From Halodesulfurarchaeum sp. (GTDB taxonomy: Archaea; Halobacteriota; Halobacteria; Halobacteriales; Halobacteriaceae), in NCBI GenBank assembly GCA_018334775.1, contig JAGXLJ010000048.1, positions 1 through 7,621 on the forward strand: DNA of 7,621 nt. The letters are read 5' to 3'. Numbering within the stretch: the first letter of the stretch is position 1; every line of letters starts with the position of its first letter. The notes beneath the pieces were generated by a model. It was not told the DNA's origin and searched no databases. It saw only the letters and a list, made by a program, of their open reading frames with translations. Positions 5,535 to 7,621 of this stretch are shown piece by piece. The translations under genes and the position numbers were made by a program.

Positions 5535-7621
5535 TCACCAGAACGCTTTGGTCCTGGCGTATTCCCGCTCACGTTCGAGAATGTCCCGATAGAAGTCCTG
5601 CTCGGATTCGCGGTGTTTGTTGATGATTCGGGCCGCGTTTTCCGGACCGACGCCACGGGCCGACAGTGCGATGACCGCCTGTTTTCCATGCCCCTGGACA
5701 AGGCTGGCGTTGCGATAGGCCCGCTTGGTCTGCTTGTTTTGGTCCTCGTCTTTGTCTTTGGCTCGTACCGCAGACACCACCTCTTCGGCGTACGGACTTA
5801 ACGCCGCGATTTGGGTCGAGTCACAATGGGGGCACTGTGGCTGGTCCGGAACCCGATTCACGGACAGTTCTCGGTCGTACTCCAGACAGTGGAGACAGAC
5901 CATTCGGACCCGGTCGTCTTGAATCCGGGTCCGCACGGTTTCGATCACACTTGCGTCGGCGTTTTCAGGTGTCAGGAGTTCCGAGCCGCTCTGCCGCCCG
6001 CCGGTGCCTATTGCAGTCCGTTCGCCGATCAGTTCGAGGTCAATAGCACCTGATTGGAGGGCTACGAGGACGGTCCTTGCCCGTTCGACGTCGAGGGCCT
6101 CGTGAAAGACCTCTCGAACGGCCTCGTCGTAGATGGGGGTGTCTTCGAGCGCAGCCATCACCCGATTGAGCGAGACACCGTCGCCTCCCTTCCAGCGTTT
6201 CAGTGCACCGAATTTGGCGGCGACCTGCGAGAGCGTGAATTTCAGCGTCTCGGAGCCATCCAGACTCAATTCCAGAAGCGGTCCGACGTGCTCTGGTGCC
6301 GTCGAGTTGAGCACCTCCTGGACGTCGCTCGCTCGAATCCCTCGGGGAACGTCGAGTTCGACACGATAGGGATCGACCTCGAGTCCGACAGAGGAACCGG
6401 TTTGCTGCCCGAGCAACGCCGCGAGCAGCCGACCGATTGTCTCGTTGCCTTTGAGGCCGCCACAGACGTTTAGGACGACTGTCCCGCCCTGGGACTCGAT
6501 GAGGAGGCGTGAGTCAGTTGGCAGTGGTGCTCCCGAGTCGACCTGGCGTTCGATTCGCTCGAGTGCTCGCTCGATTGTGTCTGTGGCGGCTGGATACCGG
6601 CCAGAAAGATCCGCGGCGACCGCTTCAGTCGGCGCTCCGGTTTCGAACTGGTCGGCGGCGCCCCCTCGCAACTCTCCGACCTCCTGGGCCACGTCGTAGG
6701 GGACCGGGATTTCCTGCCCGGTCCAGGAGGGGACTTCGCCTGACGGGTCCTCGATTGGGGACACCTCAACTCGCTCTTTGTCCTCGTCGATCTCGGAGAT
6801 CCGCCACATGTCTCCCCGCTGGATGAACGAGGCTCCCGGTTCGGCGAAATTCACCACGAACCGTTCGTCCAGGGTGCCGACCTGGGTCCCACTAGCAATG
6901 TCGAAGACCTCGTAGGTCTCTTCGTCCGGAATCATCGACAGGTTTCGGTAGTAATACTTCCAGGTGCCACTGGACTTCTCCAACCGGTCTGCCTCCTCGT
7001 CGAGCCAGAGGATGTAATTCGAGTTGAGTTCGCGGATGACCGCTTTAAACGTCTCCTGCTCGAGGTCTCGGAACGGGTAGGCGTTCGTGAGGATTTCGTA
7101 GGCGCCACGGGCGGAGATTTCGCCGCCGTCCATCACGAGGCCGACCACTTGGTTGGCCACAACGTCCAGGCTCCCGTGATGGATTTCGGCCGGTTCGACG
7201 GCTCCTTCCCCAGCACGGCGAGCGATCGCGAGTGCTTCCAAGGTGTCATCCGGGTGCCCCGTGACGACCGTTCCGTAGGACACTGTATCGTGGCGGTGAC
7301 CGGCCCGACCGACCCGCTGGAGTAGGCGTGCGACCTCTCTTGGGCTCGAATACTGGACGACGTGGTCGATCCGGCCCACGTCGATCCCCAACTCCATCGA
7401 CGACGTACACAGGAGTGCGTCCAATTTACCGGCTTTGAACTGATCCTCGACCTCAATTCGGGACCCCTTTGCAAGCGACCCGTGGTGGACACCGATATTC
7501 GCGCCCATTTCTTTGAACCGCGAGCCCAGCGCTTCGGCGGTTTGGCGGGTGTTGACGAAAATCAAGGTCGAATCCTGGGACTCGACGATATTGGTGATGT
7601 ACCTGAGATGGCTTGTCTCCC
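5535..7621 (-). CDS. lhr: Lhr-type ATP-dependent helicase, C-terminal part (cut by window edge)
   Basis: The frame stays open to the right edge, so about 694 C-terminal residues are visible and the start lies outside; the Walker A, Walker B and DEXH motifs of the first RecA domain are not seen. What remains is the second RecA domain: motif IV TLIFVNTR, then HHGSL, motif V TSSMELGIDVG, and motif VI QRVGRAGHR (7293-7319). Next come the winged-helix and Lhr-core region (WTGQEIPVPYDVAQEVG) and a long extension. Two CxxC pairs, CLHC (5886-5897) and CPHC (5823-5834), form a likely zinc ribbon. A helix-hairpin-helix-like GVGPENAARII lies near the end. Lhr proteins unwind nucleic acids in DNA repair or RNA metabolism. 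The four-Cys C-terminal extension points to the archaeal Lhr1-like group rather than Hel308. An apparent start at 7565 is an internal Leu codon. Confidence 0.93.
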   Translation of the reverse strand, partial: ETSHLRYITNIVESQDSTLIFVNTRQTAEALGSRFKEMGANIGVHHGSLAKGSRIEVEDQFKAGKLDALLCTSSMELGIDVGRIDHVVQYSSPREVARLLQRVGRAGHRHDTVSYGTVVTGHPDDTLEALAIARRAGEGAVEPAEIHHGSLDVVANQVVGLVMDGGEISARGAYEILTNAYPFRDLEQETFKAVIRELNSNYILWLDEEADRLEKSSGTWKYYYRNLSMIPDEETYEVFDIASGTQVGTLDERFVVNFAEPGASFIQRGDMWRISEIDEDKERVEVSPIEDPSGEVPSWTGQEIPVPYDVAQEVGELRGGAADQFETGAPTEAVAADLSGRYPAATDTIERALERIERQVDSGAPLPTDSRLLIESQGGTVVLNVCGGLKGNETIGRLLAALLGQQTGSSVGLEVDPYRVELDVPRGIRASDVQEVLNSTAPEHVGPLLELSLDGSETLKFTLSQVAAKFGALKRWKGGDGVSLNRVMAALEDTPIYDEAVREVFHEALDVERARTVLVALQSGAIDLELIGERTAIGTGGRQSGSELLTPENADASVIETVRTRIQDDRVRMVCLHCLEYDRELSVNRVPDQPQCPHCDSTQIAALSPYAEEVVSAVRAKDKDEDQNKQTKRAYRNASLVQGHGKQAVIALSARGVGPENAARIINKHRESEQDFYRDILEREREYARTKAFW

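Noticed and set aside
7563..7565. TTG as the start codon of the helicase gene
   Set aside because: The frame continues upstream to the window edge with sequence fitting the helicase (TNIVESQDSTLIFVNTR), so this codon is an internal Leu within motif IV.

Overview
The window looks like chromosomal core DNA from a halophilic archaeon (class Halobacteria). The predicted proteins are acidic and rich in Asp/Glu with few Lys. Several genes start at or very near an apparent TATA box (leaderless style). The gene set is typical of haloarchaea: a GHMP-type archaeal shikimate kinase, a two-ring Cdc48/VAT-type AAA ATPase, an archaeal Lhr helicase and two families I know mainly from haloarchaea. I cannot name the genus from sequence alone. 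I see no mobile element, CRISPR array, tRNA/rRNA or sign of recent transfer, and no stretch above 300 bases lacks a gene.

Layout. (1) 41-820, + strand: surE, a metal-dependent survival nucleotidase. (2) 821-1980, - strand: a two-gene aromatic-amino-acid operon, aroK (archaeal shikimate kinase) then an AroQ-fold chorismate mutase, joined by a 4-base ATGA overlap. (3) 2064-2495, + strand: a 143-residue haloarchaeal protein of unknown function (DUF5796-like), divergent from aroK across 83 bases. (4) 2496-2630, - strand: a 44-residue one-zinc-finger protein. It is easily missed because of its size but carries a clear Cys2-His-Cys pattern and its own TATA box. (5) 2704-4791, + strand: a 695-residue Cdc48-type ATPase, divergent from the zinc-finger gene across 73 bases. 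(6) 4869-5522, + strand: a HAD-superfamily phosphatase or phosphomutase. (7) 5535 to beyond the right edge, - strand: an Lhr-type helicase whose N-terminal part lies outside the window.

How it fits together. The aroK/chorismate mutase pair supplies two steps of the shikimate pathway and the prephenate branch to Phe/Tyr. SurE and the HAD enzyme are small-molecule phosphate enzymes. Cdc48 is a protein unfoldase and Lhr a nucleic-acid helicase. Apart from the aro operon these are mostly independent housekeeping genes packed very tightly. Two of the three convergent gene pairs have no base between their stop codons, and the third has 12. The most speculative but testable point is the zinc-finger microprotein that shares a compact bidirectional promoter with cdc48. 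Otherwise this is an ordinary region, and I found no convincing new system.
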